NCBI GenBank assembly: GCA_947034885.2
Contig: OX344752.2
Coordinates: 5,084,001 to 5,148,000, forward strand
Source: Thuidium tamariscinum
Lineage: Eukaryota > Streptophyta > Bryopsida > Hypnales > Thuidiaceae
Length of the DNA: 64,000 nt
Direction of reading: 5' to 3'
Shown: piece by piece, positions 25,233-35,937 of the stretch
How the letters are laid out: each line of letters starts with the position of its first letter
Numbering within the stretch: position 1 is the first letter of the stretch
Translations under genes and position numbers: made by a program
The notes under the pieces: generated by a model
Seen by the model: the letters and a program-made list of their open reading frames with translations, nothing else
Told to the model about the DNA's origin: nothing
The model's database searches: none

Positions 25233-26368
25233 CACTACAAAAAATAGGGGTATAAATGATTGCAAAAAAATGACTAAATATTTGGTTTGACTAAGCAGTG
25301 ATTGGTACTTCTATAATTATACTAACCCAACAGAATTTGCATACTTCAAGTCATTTTGCAGTCATGAGTGTGATTAGCAAATGAAGATATGATAGACCAC
25401 AACATTCATCTACATTTTTCCATTCAAATTGTTATCAACAAGGTCAGAGGGAAGGAAAAGTCCAATGTGGATGCCAAAGTCATTAATGAGTATGGCATAG
25501 TCATTGATTGCAACTTAATTTCAATACTTTATGACTTGAAAATGACTAAAGGGTCATAAAAAGGCCATACCTCCATGTTTTAGACCAAGGACGGGTAGGA
25601 GAGTTTGCTGTTGTGGAATAGAATCATTTTAGGGCTACTAGAATGCTACTATGTTGTCCTACTGCGTGACTTTAAAATCATTGCAAGGTCTTTTGTAGGG
25701 TCATATTGAAATTTTTTGCTCTAAAGATGGGCATAACATGGTAAACAATCATTCTTAAATTATAAAGATGCAGCCCCATGGAGTTCACTTAGAGTTCTAT
25801 AATTGATCAAGTGCAATTAAATTTTAGACATCCTATTTTATATCTTAAAATTATAATTTATATATATATATAAATAGATTTTTCTACTTTGAAAGTTTAT
25901 GTTTTGAATTTTTGATATTTTTATCTATCAAATATAATTGATTACAAATTTTTGAGGTAAAAGAATATAATGTAAAGCTAAAAATAACTTTCTATTCAAA
26001 GTTCATTTTTCTTGATTATTGATGCAATGGTCATCTAAATGTATCCTCAATGAATATTTGAGTTGAAAATTGTGCTATTTTAGTTCATTTTTTGACTAAT
26101 TCTAGAAATCATTTCATACATTGTTTGAGTTGGGAATTTTTGGCAATATAAATCTATAATCATTATTAAAGAAAGTTCAAAATTATAGATTGAAATTATA
26201 GTTTGTTAAAAAGTACATACATAGGGAGTCAAAAAATCACTTTTTTGCACATGATCTATTATAGATATACTAAGTGAACTCCGTAAGGATGCAATTGTGT
26301 TTCACTACTATCATTATAGAGTCTTAGGTAGGACCATTTAAAAAAATTTAGCTCCTAAAATGAGTAAG
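25233..26368 (+). mobile_element. Left end of a decayed non-autonomous CACTA element (tentative)
   Basis: It starts CACTACAAAAAATAGGGG with TATAAATGA and is followed by scattered AAATGACT and AGTCATT motifs, the kind of subterminal repeat CACTA elements carry. The start closely resembles the intact MITE at 26369. No matching right end or 3-bp target duplication was found, so the boundary at 26368 is only where the MITE begins. It encodes nothing recognisable. Confidence 0.4.
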
Positions 26369-26526
26369 CACTATGAAAAAATGGGGGTATAAATGACTTG
26401 TCCACAATGACTGTACCAACAACAATGATTACAAAGTAGTCATTTTCTAATCATTTGGCAGTCATTGTTGTTGATATAGTCATTGTGGATAAGTCATTTA
26501 ATTTATAATCCCATTTTCTTGTAGTG
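26369..26526 (+). mobile_element. CACTA-type MITE, 158 bp, with AAG target duplication
   Basis: The left end CACTATGAAAAAATGGGGGT and the reverse complement of the right end, CACTACAAGAAAATGGGATT, begin a long inverted repeat. Further pairing includes TCCACAATGACT and AACAACAATGA. The element folds almost end to end. It is flanked by AAG at 26366-26368 and 26527-26529, the 3-bp duplication expected for CACTA elements. It has no coding capacity, so it would have moved with an enzyme supplied by another CACTA element. Confidence 0.85.
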
Positions 26527-26529
26527 AAG

Positions 26530-28079
26530 ACAATATACTGACATAGACAACAATCATTCTCAAATGACTAGGATGTGACTATATTCATCTGATTTAAGAT
26601 TTTCTAGCACTTATACCCTGATACCTTTCTTGAGTTAATAATTTTTTTAGTCTTCCCAATTTTTCTACTCCTTGTTTATCTTTTTCATTTTCTTTTTAAC
26701 ATTTTTTCCTATAGAATACTTTTGTCTTTTTTTTAAAATGATGCATTGCAAATGGCTTTTGTCTTTGTTAGTATTTAATATTTTTTTCCTTAGGATCTAC
26801 TTGTATGATTTGCTTAAACTGCTATTAATATGCCATTATGCCAATAATGACTTCTCAAAATTTATGCCATTATCAATGCATGTCACAGATATAAGAAGAT
26901 AGAAGAAGCTTCTTGAACAACAAAGTCATGTTAGTGACATGACTTTTTATTCTAAGGCTAGTTCTTCATACTTTGCATTAATATTAGAAGCATGACCCTA
27001 GAACCTTCTAATTCCTTTTATTCTAAATTATGGTTTATAACGAGATCAATGTTCAAGAACTCTTCAGTCTCGACAACACATCTCTTGGTTTTTATTCTTT
27101 TAATCTGAGCTTGATTTTTAATAGTAATTCCATTTCAAGAAATACATCGTGTCTTGTTTCTCTTGCCATTCATTACAGTTTGTCGAGATTCAACTTCTAT
27201 GTCATCAGAACTTCATTCTTCTAACAAGAGCATGGATTACCTCTATATTTGAAGTACGTGAAGTATTTTAAAAGTTGTAGATTACCTACTTCTAAACTGG
27301 TGTCATTGCCTGCAATCTCTTCGTTCTTAAAGGTCCTTCTATGTTGTTAGTATAGAAGTTTTATGAATTTGAACAGATCACCTATTCATGAATTCAATTC
27401 CAATCTCGATATTTATGTTATTTAAAAAAACCTAAGTGAGAGCTTAGAGGAATAATTGTCAACGAATTTTGTGAGGTAGAGTTTGATAGACTATTAGCTT
27501 GGCCTACTTTATTTATTGTCCTAGTTTTGTGAGACCATGTAGTCATCATAAACCTGTTTTATTAAAAAATTTCATTCGTTTATTTGATAGATGGAGTAAA
27601 TACAACAACTATAGAAACTAGGGGAAGACACTTCCCGTTTTTTAATAACCTACGTGCAGCGGAATATAGGGTACATTTAAATAATCTTAGGTAAAATTTA
27701 TAAGAAATTTACATATAAAATAGAGGACATTAAAAAGGCAAAGTGTTTTAAAAATAAAATAGGGATGATAATATGGCTGATTTTTCCGCTTTATGGTAAA
27801 ATAGGGGCTCTTTTAATGTTGCCAAGTAATGATTACAAGTAATTGATAGCCCCCCTAAAAATACCCCACCGCCGCACATGGGTCCCCCAAATATACAAGA
27901 AGTGTCCTCCCCGGGTATAGAAAATTCAAAATTAGATACTATCATGTATGCTTTAACTGCCATGAACGTGGATCACGAATGAATGTTTAAGCAAACGAAA
28001 GAACTGAATTTAAGACTGTCTAGCTTGAAGGTGAAGCTTCAACAATCAATTGACCCAATTCATGTAGCAACGAAGTAGA
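26530..28079. other. Intergenic, no supported gene
   Basis: This is AT-rich DNA with short frames only. The last few hundred bases may be the decayed 5' part of the gypsy element that becomes recognisable at about 28.08 kb. Confidence 0.4.
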
Positions 28080-30620
28080 TTGATAGTTCGCCAAGTTTGG
28101 AATTACAAGCATCTACCTCACTTCATAGTGACATCAAAGAACTTAGGGTCAACCTTCTCGAGAAGTTTGATGGTACGCGTTCAAAATTCCAAGGCTTTGT
28201 CAACCAAATTCGATTTGTTTTATTGTTACAATCTTAACGGTTTACAACAAATGCAACTCACATTGAATTGATAGGAACCTTGTTGATTGAACAATTACTT
28301 TTATGGTATTATGGTTTGCATCAATTTACGAAAAAAACTTTGACTCCAGTTCTCAATAGCTTTGTCACATTTTAGTAGCATTCAAAGAAGCGTTTAATGA
28401 ACATAATAAGATACATGTTGTGACAACAAAGATTTGAAATTTATGACAACGTTGCCGTGCAACATCAATATACAGTTTTGACTTCCACTTACCAATTAGG
28501 GAGAACAAATATTAGTAAGTCAATTTTTTTACGGGTTACGCAATAAAGTGAAGGATTTATTATTCTCTTTGCCAAACCTTATGACACTCAATGACGCGAT
28601 CTCTCAAGTTGTCAGATGCGACAACTGATTATTTGAACGTCAACAAGAAAAGCTAGCATGAACCTTGCCATGACCACATGCCAACTACGCTTCAACTAGT
28701 GCTTCAAACAAGGTGTTTGAAGTTAAAGACATGCAAATCGATGCAGTTCAATTTAAACCTTTAACTAAACAAGGATAAAGACACCGAAGACATTCAAAAA
28801 GGATTATGTTTTTATTGTGGAGATGAATGATACAAACTTAATGCCTATCCTAAGAAGTGACAATGTACTTCTTGAATTTGGAGCACAAACACTTTAAATA
28901 AAAAAACAATGATTTTCAGCCTCAATAAGGACTATGCGGTTGGATTCAATATCACTTTCAACATCTTCAAGTCTTGTACTATTCGCAAATTCCAGTCCTT
29001 ACTTTTATAATTCACAATATTATCCATTCTCCTTCTAGTCCTATCATTCTAAGATTCTCTTAGCTTAAAAGATATAATCTTCATATAAATTGATCCAACT
29101 ATAGTGTAGAATTTATTCCCTACAATTTTTTTTATGTTTAAGCTTTTAAAAAAACAAAAAATGTCTTTGGTATGTAAGTTCAAAAAACCTTTATTTCTTG
29201 GAGCTTAACACTAGAAGAAAACTACATTGAATTCCATAAAAACGCATCAGGTAGTTTTTGTTGAGTTCTCTGTTCAAAACGCAGTGGAAACGCAAAAAAC
29301 GCAGGATAATGCAGAAAACCGCATTTTTTTGCGTTTTCACTACGTTTTGAATAGGGAACTCAACATAAACTACCTGATGCGTTTTTATGGAGTTCATCGC
29401 AGTTTTTTTCCTAGTGTGAGCATTTATGTACGCTACAAAGACCGGAACTGTATTCGCAACATATACAACGCCAGTAACAAATGAGAATTCCAATACAACA
29501 ATACTCTTGGGGAGATTACTTGCGACTCTTAGAAAATTACGTGAGTTAAAAGATAGGGTTTATTTAATTCAAAGGGGATAAATTTTATATATATGTAGAA
29601 TTACTATAGGGTTCTTGAAATGTCACATATCCTATTATATATAAATTAGGCTATGTATAAACATCATTTAGTAGGAATTTTTATTAATAAATTAGCCTTT
29701 ACAAATAGGATTAATATAAAAAGTTGTAGTACAATGAGTATAGATGTAAGCAAACTTTTTTAATTGAATGATAAAACTTACACAATTTAGTAAATCTAAA
29801 GATGTTTTTTAGGAGATTTGTTGTTATCATCAAATAAATCTAGCCTATATATACAAATCTTTCCTTGAGTATATCAATTATGTAATATGTAAGAATCTAT
29901 TATTCCAAGACAAAAGAATTGAGCTGTAAATTTACAATGAGGTTGTACTATGGAGATTTTTGTTCACACAAAGTACCCATTAAGAAATTGGTGTAAAGCG
30001 TACAACATTTGCATGGAATCTTTTCTATACTTTGACACTACAAACTCTAGATTTGCCTCAACTACTTGAACATATACTTGTAAATGTTTAGAATCATCTT
30101 CTTATACTAGTGTTTAATAAACATTCTTTTATTTTTTGATTCGAAATTCAAAACCATTGTAAATGCATATGTAAAAATAAAATATATAGTCTCTATATTA
30201 AAATAGAGGTCATATTCTTGGGTTAATCTACAATGTTTTTAGAGTGCCAATTTCTCATGTTGTTCATATTATATTACTAGTATATTATATCATAACTATG
30301 TTATGATACAATTTCTCATGTTGTTCATGTTATACTACTAGTAAAATTACAAGGAGTGATCTCCCTGGGACAATACTTCCGGAGCAATATAAGGATTTTT
30401 AGGATGTTTTTGAAGAAAAAAACGTGAGTATATTGCTCCAACATCGACCACACAATTGCGCCATCGACTTAGAAAAAAGTACATAATCGTTGTTTGGACT
30501 CATCTGCAACTTATCTCAAGATGAGCTAGTTGCATTGAAGGAGTATATCGATGAGAACCTTGCGAAGAACTTCATTCGACATTTGAATTTTCAAGTTGGT
30601 GCTCCTATTTCTCAAGTCAT
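28080..30620 (+). pseudogene. Heavily decayed Ty3/gypsy element (gag, zinc knuckle and RT remnants)
   Basis: Fragments in shifting plus-strand frames follow gypsy order. EKFDGTRSKFQGFVNQIRF (about 28160-28215) is a Retrotrans_gag start. HIELIGTLL follows near 28260. A zinc-knuckle relic GLCFYCGDE with a damaged HxxxxC half lies near 28803-28850. At about 30375-30600 comes the segment before RT: EQYKDF, HRPHNCAIDLEKS, and LSQDELVALKEYIDENLAK. Many stops and frameshifts show it is old. A MITE at 29209-29416 sits between gag and RT. Protease, most of RT, integrase and LTRs are not recognisable. Confidence 0.65.
29209..29416 (+). mobile_element. Foldback MITE, 208 bp, ends CACTAG...CTAGTG
   Basis: The halves are close reverse complements over nearly the whole length: CCATAAAAACGCATCAGG on the left, with its reverse complement CCTGATGCGTTTTTATGG on the right, and AAAACGCAGTGGAAACGC opposite GCGTTTTCACTACGTTTT. 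The flanks are TAA (29206-29208) and TGA (29417-29419), a possible 3-bp duplication with one change. The CACTAG end and 3-bp size suggest CACTA or PIF/Harbinger; I cannot decide. It was inserted into the decayed gypsy element. Confidence 0.75.
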
Positions 30621-33600
30621 GAGGTTTAAACTTTTCACCATATATATGATATAAGGTGTATTTAGTAATCGATGACTTAAAAGGACTTTTTTTTAGTAAT
30701 GACAATGACCAATTAGCATTCTAAATTTGATATATACTTATTATATTCAATAAACTATTGACTTTTTAGTGACTAGTGACTCTTAAGCATAAATTTTTTG
30801 TAATGTAAACGACCTATTAGCATTGAGCCATTGAAGTTTTGCAATACACTTATTATTTGCTACTAGCTTGACCATTTAGCACTAGAATCAATATTTCAAT
30901 AATTCTTAAATAAATGGTCATATTTAATACAACTCTTTTTCTTGTAGTTAGTAATTGTACAAATGTTAAGAAATACAAGAATCTTCTAAAATATTGAAGA
31001 ACTAAATTCATTTTGGTATATGTGAGACATATTCATATTCATCCATTGTTTGAAATTTGAACCCTTTGTCTTTCTTAATACCTAAAGGACCAAAGTGCAT
31101 TTTATAGCAACATAGCAATTTTGAGGAGGTTCCTATGAATGGACTTTTCTTTTTTTTAGAAATTTTTACACAACGTTTTTCCGGGATAAAGCTTTAAGGC
31201 TCAACAATTTTCATAACTTTTGACTACATGGTTCAAAAGTTTTTGTATAATATGTAGTTTTTGTTGCTTGGCTCGAGCAGCCCAAGTGAGCTGAAAAAAT
31301 TTAAATTTTAAAAATAAAAAATAAAAATAAAAATAGATTATTTAGATTTTTGTATATATTTAAATAATTTCATTTTGATTAATAAGATGAAAATTATGGA
31401 CATTTTAGTTTTTGAGTACTTTGTGAAAATTTATAGAAGGGTTACTCTAAAATAAATTTTGAAGTCTTTTATTTAATTATATTTTATATTTTTGTAGATG
31501 CTTAATACAATATTACAACCATTTGGATTGGCATTTTTTAATCTATAAATAGATTGTTAACAATTTGGTATTTTGAATCACTCTCTACTTTTTTTTATTT
31601 ACTATATTTTTTGTATATGTTGTATAATTCCAATGATTTGAAAATTTTCAAGCATGTAGCCAACTTGACTTGGAAAATGAATCCAAAGGGATTCAACCAC
31701 TTTGGATATTTTTTCATACAAATGTAGCCTTTTGAAATGTAACTACATAGATTTTTGCTAGGATAAAAAAATGATTTTCATTACTTCAAATATTAATATC
31801 TTACAATCTACACAGTGTTATATATAAGACATTTACCTTGAAAAATCACAAGAATTCTAATTGCAAAGTAGAAATGGCTTAAGAATATAAAAAATCATAG
31901 TAGTATAATAGTCTTTGGTCTCCATTGTTTAATCTTCTACACTGATGCTGAATTATTCCTCGTTGGCCTATCCTATTTGGATTCTAGGGTGGTTCACTGG
32001 TCAACGTAGGAATAATAGATCATAGGCTTCAAACGAATAGAATGGGATGGCTAGACACCAACCAAAAAATTGGCTCCTAAACATTCAAATTCACGGTAAT
32101 TAGCAACTGTGTCTTACCAGTGAAAATGACAAAAAAGATTGACCATGTGGGTGATCAATTCAACTTCGTTATCACAAACACAAAATGAGGCTAATACTAA
32201 ATAATCACATGATCCACAACAACTTTACAATGCAAAATTAAAAACAAGCCTCCAAAATCAACTAGGAATAATAACGAAAAGACAACAAGCCTCCAAAGCC
32301 AGTTAGGAATAATAAGCCACAAGCCACAACACTATAATATACAATTCTTAAAACTTTCATTATATGAAATTTCCAAAACTCAATACACAATGGCCTTTCA
32401 ATTGTTTCAAACATTTGGCCTTCTCCACAATAATAAGAGAGACAATGAATAGTGTTATTTTTTTCTTCTATTTTATCTTTTACCTTAATCACACAAGTCA
32501 ACTGGACATCAGCCCTTATCTAGACTACGTGGCTCTTCTATAATCCATTAGTCATATATTTTGACCATTAAATTATTTTCTTATCATTAACTAAAAGATA
32601 AATCACTTCAAAGGCACAAAAAGATAAATTATTTGTAAATCTTTCTTCTACAATTTTTCACACACAAAATTAAAGTATATAAATACTCCAACTATGGAAT
32701 TAAAAACACTAGAAACTAAATAATATTTAGTAGAGATAAAAAAAAAATAAAGCTTTAATCCAAATATCATTCCATTTGCAAGAATTTAAAGATGCATTTT
32801 AGGGTAGTTGTGACATATTTGCACAATACACTTTTATTAAAGAATTGACTAACTCATCTAACTATTATTGATGACCATGACTCTCTTTAAAAAGTTTGAT
32901 CATGCAATAGTATTGATCATTGTTTAAACCTTCAAAACATTCTTCAAATGTCACTTCATGACTACTAAACTCAACGCATCGAATTTGCAACAAGATTACC
33001 AATGTTTAAGTATCACATTGAAGAGTCCCATGCCAACGTTGCTCTAAGCAAGTTTGCTTTGGTAGTCAAAATGGCCCAGGCACCTAGCTTTATCTTGTGG
33101 CTATTCAAGTAACAATGAAATATTCAACATTAGTAGAAGTTGATTCGATAATTATCATTAAAAAAAACTCAAATTCACACTCCAGTTGAAATTCTTCATC
33201 TTGAGATTTGAAAACCCCCTCTAATTCGACATATTGTAATTTAAAGTGAAAAAACAAAGAAAAACAACATCAAAATCAATAAAGCTCTTGATTAAACCCC
33301 TTTCTTTATAGTTTGCCTATCACAGCAGTTAAAAAGCATCACCGTAAAGTCACTTCAAATGATGTCATTTTTCTTATTACAATATGATAATAAAAAAATG
33401 GTTTTTTGAAACTTCCTTATTAGAGTCATTAGAGAAATTATGAACTCTCCAAAGGGCCTCTAGAATGGCCTCAATTGGGGTCCTCAATTGGATTTAAATG
33501 CGTACTTGTCAAATAAAGGACAATTTTTTCCCCCTATTTCCACCCATTTTGACATCATGATGTTTATAAAGGTACATGTTTTTTTATTGGATAATGGGAC

Positions 33601-33905
33601 ATTAGGTACTTCTTGTCATTCAAATTTTAAGTACATTGAGGGATTATTTTATTTGGAGAAGGACAAATTTGGTGCAATTAAGTACTAATGGCTCATGTGT
33701 TTTTAGTACAATGAGTGAGACTTTTTTTTTAATAAGATCATTGGTACTTCATGCTCATGATGTTTGCACCATGAAAAACCTCTTATTGGACAATGGAATA
33801 ATAGGTACTTTTTGTCATTCAAGTCCTTGGTACAATAAGTGAATTCTTTATTTAACAAATTCATAAGTACTTGATGAATATTCACACAAGGTAGCGACAC
33901 ATATT
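30621..33905. other. Intergenic AT-rich DNA, no supported gene
   Basis: No coding signal is seen. Small local duplications occur: a ~44-bp unit containing ACAAGCCTCCAAA at about 32243 and 32287, and TTGTCATTCAA-containing copies about 205 bp apart near 33580-33820. They encode nothing recognisable. Confidence 0.45.
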
Positions 33906-34139
33906 TGTAACGCCCCCAAGCCACTTGGGGGCTAGGTTCACGGTGAGGGCGCGCCGTGACCCCCAAAGTGCAAGGCAGATCCCGGTTGGGCTAAGTGTGG
34001 GGCGGGAGGACCCACACTTAGAAGGTGGGGAGGCCTACACCCTGGAGTGGGGCGTGAAGGGCGGCGTCACGGAGGTAAGCGTGACGCCGGGGGTGAACCC
34101 CCACCCACAACTCAAAGTATGGAGTTGTGGGGGCTCGTG
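33906..34139 (+). repeat. 5' part of a Ty3/gypsy LTR, cut by copia DNA
   Basis: It begins TGTAACGCCCCCAAGCCACT and matches the gypsy 3' LTR start at 56352-56580 almost base for base. No polypurine tract precedes it, so it was a 5' or solo LTR. Similarity ends at 34139, where the copia LTR starts (TATTGAGATTAC). The rest of the gypsy LTR is not found on the other side of the copia nest within the window. Confidence 0.88.
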
Positions 34140-34395
34140 TATTGAGATTACAATGTTATGAATGGATGAAAGGCTTTACTTAGATGGTAGGAAGATACCA
34201 TGGCCCAAGAGTGGGCTGAACATAAGGGAGAAGCCTTTCCCTAGTTATCCACAAACCATGTGGGATAACCAAACACCATGGGCTGCCTTTGACTACAAGC
34301 AATACCCAAGGGACTCTAAGCCTAACTAAGAGTCTACTCCTACTCCTAGGGCTGAATGTACATAGTCTACACTAATATGTACATGATCTTCAACA
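34140..34395 (-). repeat. Ty1/copia LTR, type B (3' LTR of the autonomous-type element)
   Basis: This is a 256-bp LTR in minus orientation, directly after the pol frame at 34396-35681 and its polypurine tract (AAAGTGGGAG read on the minus strand). Type B markers on that strand are GGTGTTTGGTTATCCC, TCCCTTATGTTCAGCCC and an end ATTCATAACATTG. The pol frame runs about 70 bp into the LTR before stopping at 34326. Confidence 0.93.
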
Positions 34396-35681
34396 CTCCC
34401 ACTTTGAGAGTGGTCAAAGGCTCGAAGGCCCATCTTCTCAATCAAGTTGTGGTGTTGTGGCTTCCCAAGAGCCTTGGTCAGCACATCAGCAACCATAGCT
34501 TGGGTAGGGACATACTTGAGCTCAATCACCTCAGCCTCCACTCGTTCACGAATGAAATGGTGTTGCACATCAATGTGCTTCGTTCGAGAGTGGTGGGTGG
34601 GATTTTTGGCCAAAGCAATGGCCCCTTGGTTGTCACACCAGATGGGTGTGCTCCCCTCTTGGACAAGGCCAACATCAGCCAAGAGTTGCTGCAACCAAAT
34701 GGCCTCCTTGGTGCATTGGCTCATGGCCACGTATTCAGCCTCCGTTGTAGAAAGAGCAATGGTGGGCTGCCTCTTGGAATTCCAAGTAATGGCACCCAAT
34801 CCAAGCTTAAACACATAGCCGGTGGTGGATCTCCTATCCGCCTCATCACCCGCCCAATCCGCATCACAATAGCCATGCAAAGTCACATGGGCACCTCCAA
34901 GTTGCAACTCCAGCCCAAGTGTGCCTTGAAGGTACCTCATCACCCTCTTCACCGCAGCCCAATGCTTTGGGCCATACTTGGACATGTGTTGACTCACAAC
35001 ACTCATCGGAAAGGCCAAATCAGGCCTTGTAGCCACCATGGCATACATCAAGCAACCCACCGCTGCCTTGTAAGGCACACCTTGCATTTCAGCCCTCACC
35101 TCTCCAAATTCAGCATCCGTGAGCTTGGGCAACTTCACACGAGTCTCTAGTGGTGTCCCTATGGCTTTGCACTCCTCCATGTTGAAGCGCTTGAGAATTT
35201 CTTCAAGGTACTTGCGTTGGCTCATGGTGATGGTGCGGGCAGCCCTATCCCTCTTGAACTCCACTCCAAGGCAATAGTTTAGCTCTCCAAGATCAGTCAT
35301 CTCATACTCCTCCTTGAGCATGGCCTTCACTTCAAGCATCTTAGTCATGCTACTTGCAAGAAGGATCAGATCATCCACATATAAGATCACAATCACCAAA
35401 AACTCACAACTTTGCATGGTGTACAATGAGTGATCAGCATGGCTTCTTAGGAAGCCCTTCCTCACAAACATGGCATCAATATCTTGATACCATGCTCTCC
35501 CCGATTGCTTCAACCCGGGAAGGGCCTTCTTCAACTTGCACTTGAGATGCTCTTGGCCTTCTTGCACAAAGCCTTGGGGCTGATCCATGTAGATGACCTC
35601 CTTGAGCTTAGGGTTGAGAAAAGCCGTCTTCACATCCATTTGGTGCATCTCCAAGTCCATGGCTGCCCCAAGAGTCACAAC
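34396..35681 (-). pseudogene. Ty1/copia pol 3' half: reverse transcriptase and RNase H (autonomous-type)
   Basis: This open frame of about 430 codons begins mid-RT. Motifs in order: MDVKTAFLNPKLKEVIYMDQ; the catalytic box LYVDDLILLAS; DLGELNYCLGVEF; CKAIGTPLE; then RNase H with CDADWAGD, STTEAEYVAMSQ and IWCDNQGAIALAKNP, carrying the D, E and D catalytic residues. It ends at the polypurine tract. RT and RNase H motifs look undamaged, so the element is young. Its 5' side, including the RT N-terminus, integrase and gag, is absent because an LTR (35682-35937) abuts it directly. This is the parental type from which the deleted copies were derived. Confidence 0.93.
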
Positions 35682-35937
35682 TATTGAAATTACAATGTTA
35701 TGAATGGATGAAAGGCTTTACTTAGATGGTAGGAAGATACAAAGACCCATGAGTGGGCTGATCTTATACTAAAAGCCTTTCCCTAGTTATCCAGAAACCA
35801 TGTAGGATAACTACCTTTCATGGGCTGCCTTTGACTACGAGCAATACCCAATGGACTCTAAGACTAACCTAGTGTCTAATGCTACACCTAGGGCTGCATG
35901 TACATGGTCTACACTAATATGTACATGATCTTCAACA
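35682..35937 (-). repeat. Ty1/copia LTR, A/B recombinant
   Basis: In minus orientation its 5' part, next to the polypurine tract of the deleted element, is type A (GAAAGGTAGTTATCC, TAGTATAAGATCAGC). Its 3' end is type B (CATTCATAACATTGTA). The switch lies in the ~45-bp stretch around CTACCATCTAAGTAAAGCC shared by both types. It therefore joins a type A deleted element to a type B autonomous-type pol. Confidence 0.88.

Noticed and set aside
29227..29493. Two 85- to 100-codon frames on opposite strands
   Set aside because: They read through the palindromic MITE, which gives similar peptides on both strands (MNSIKTHQV).
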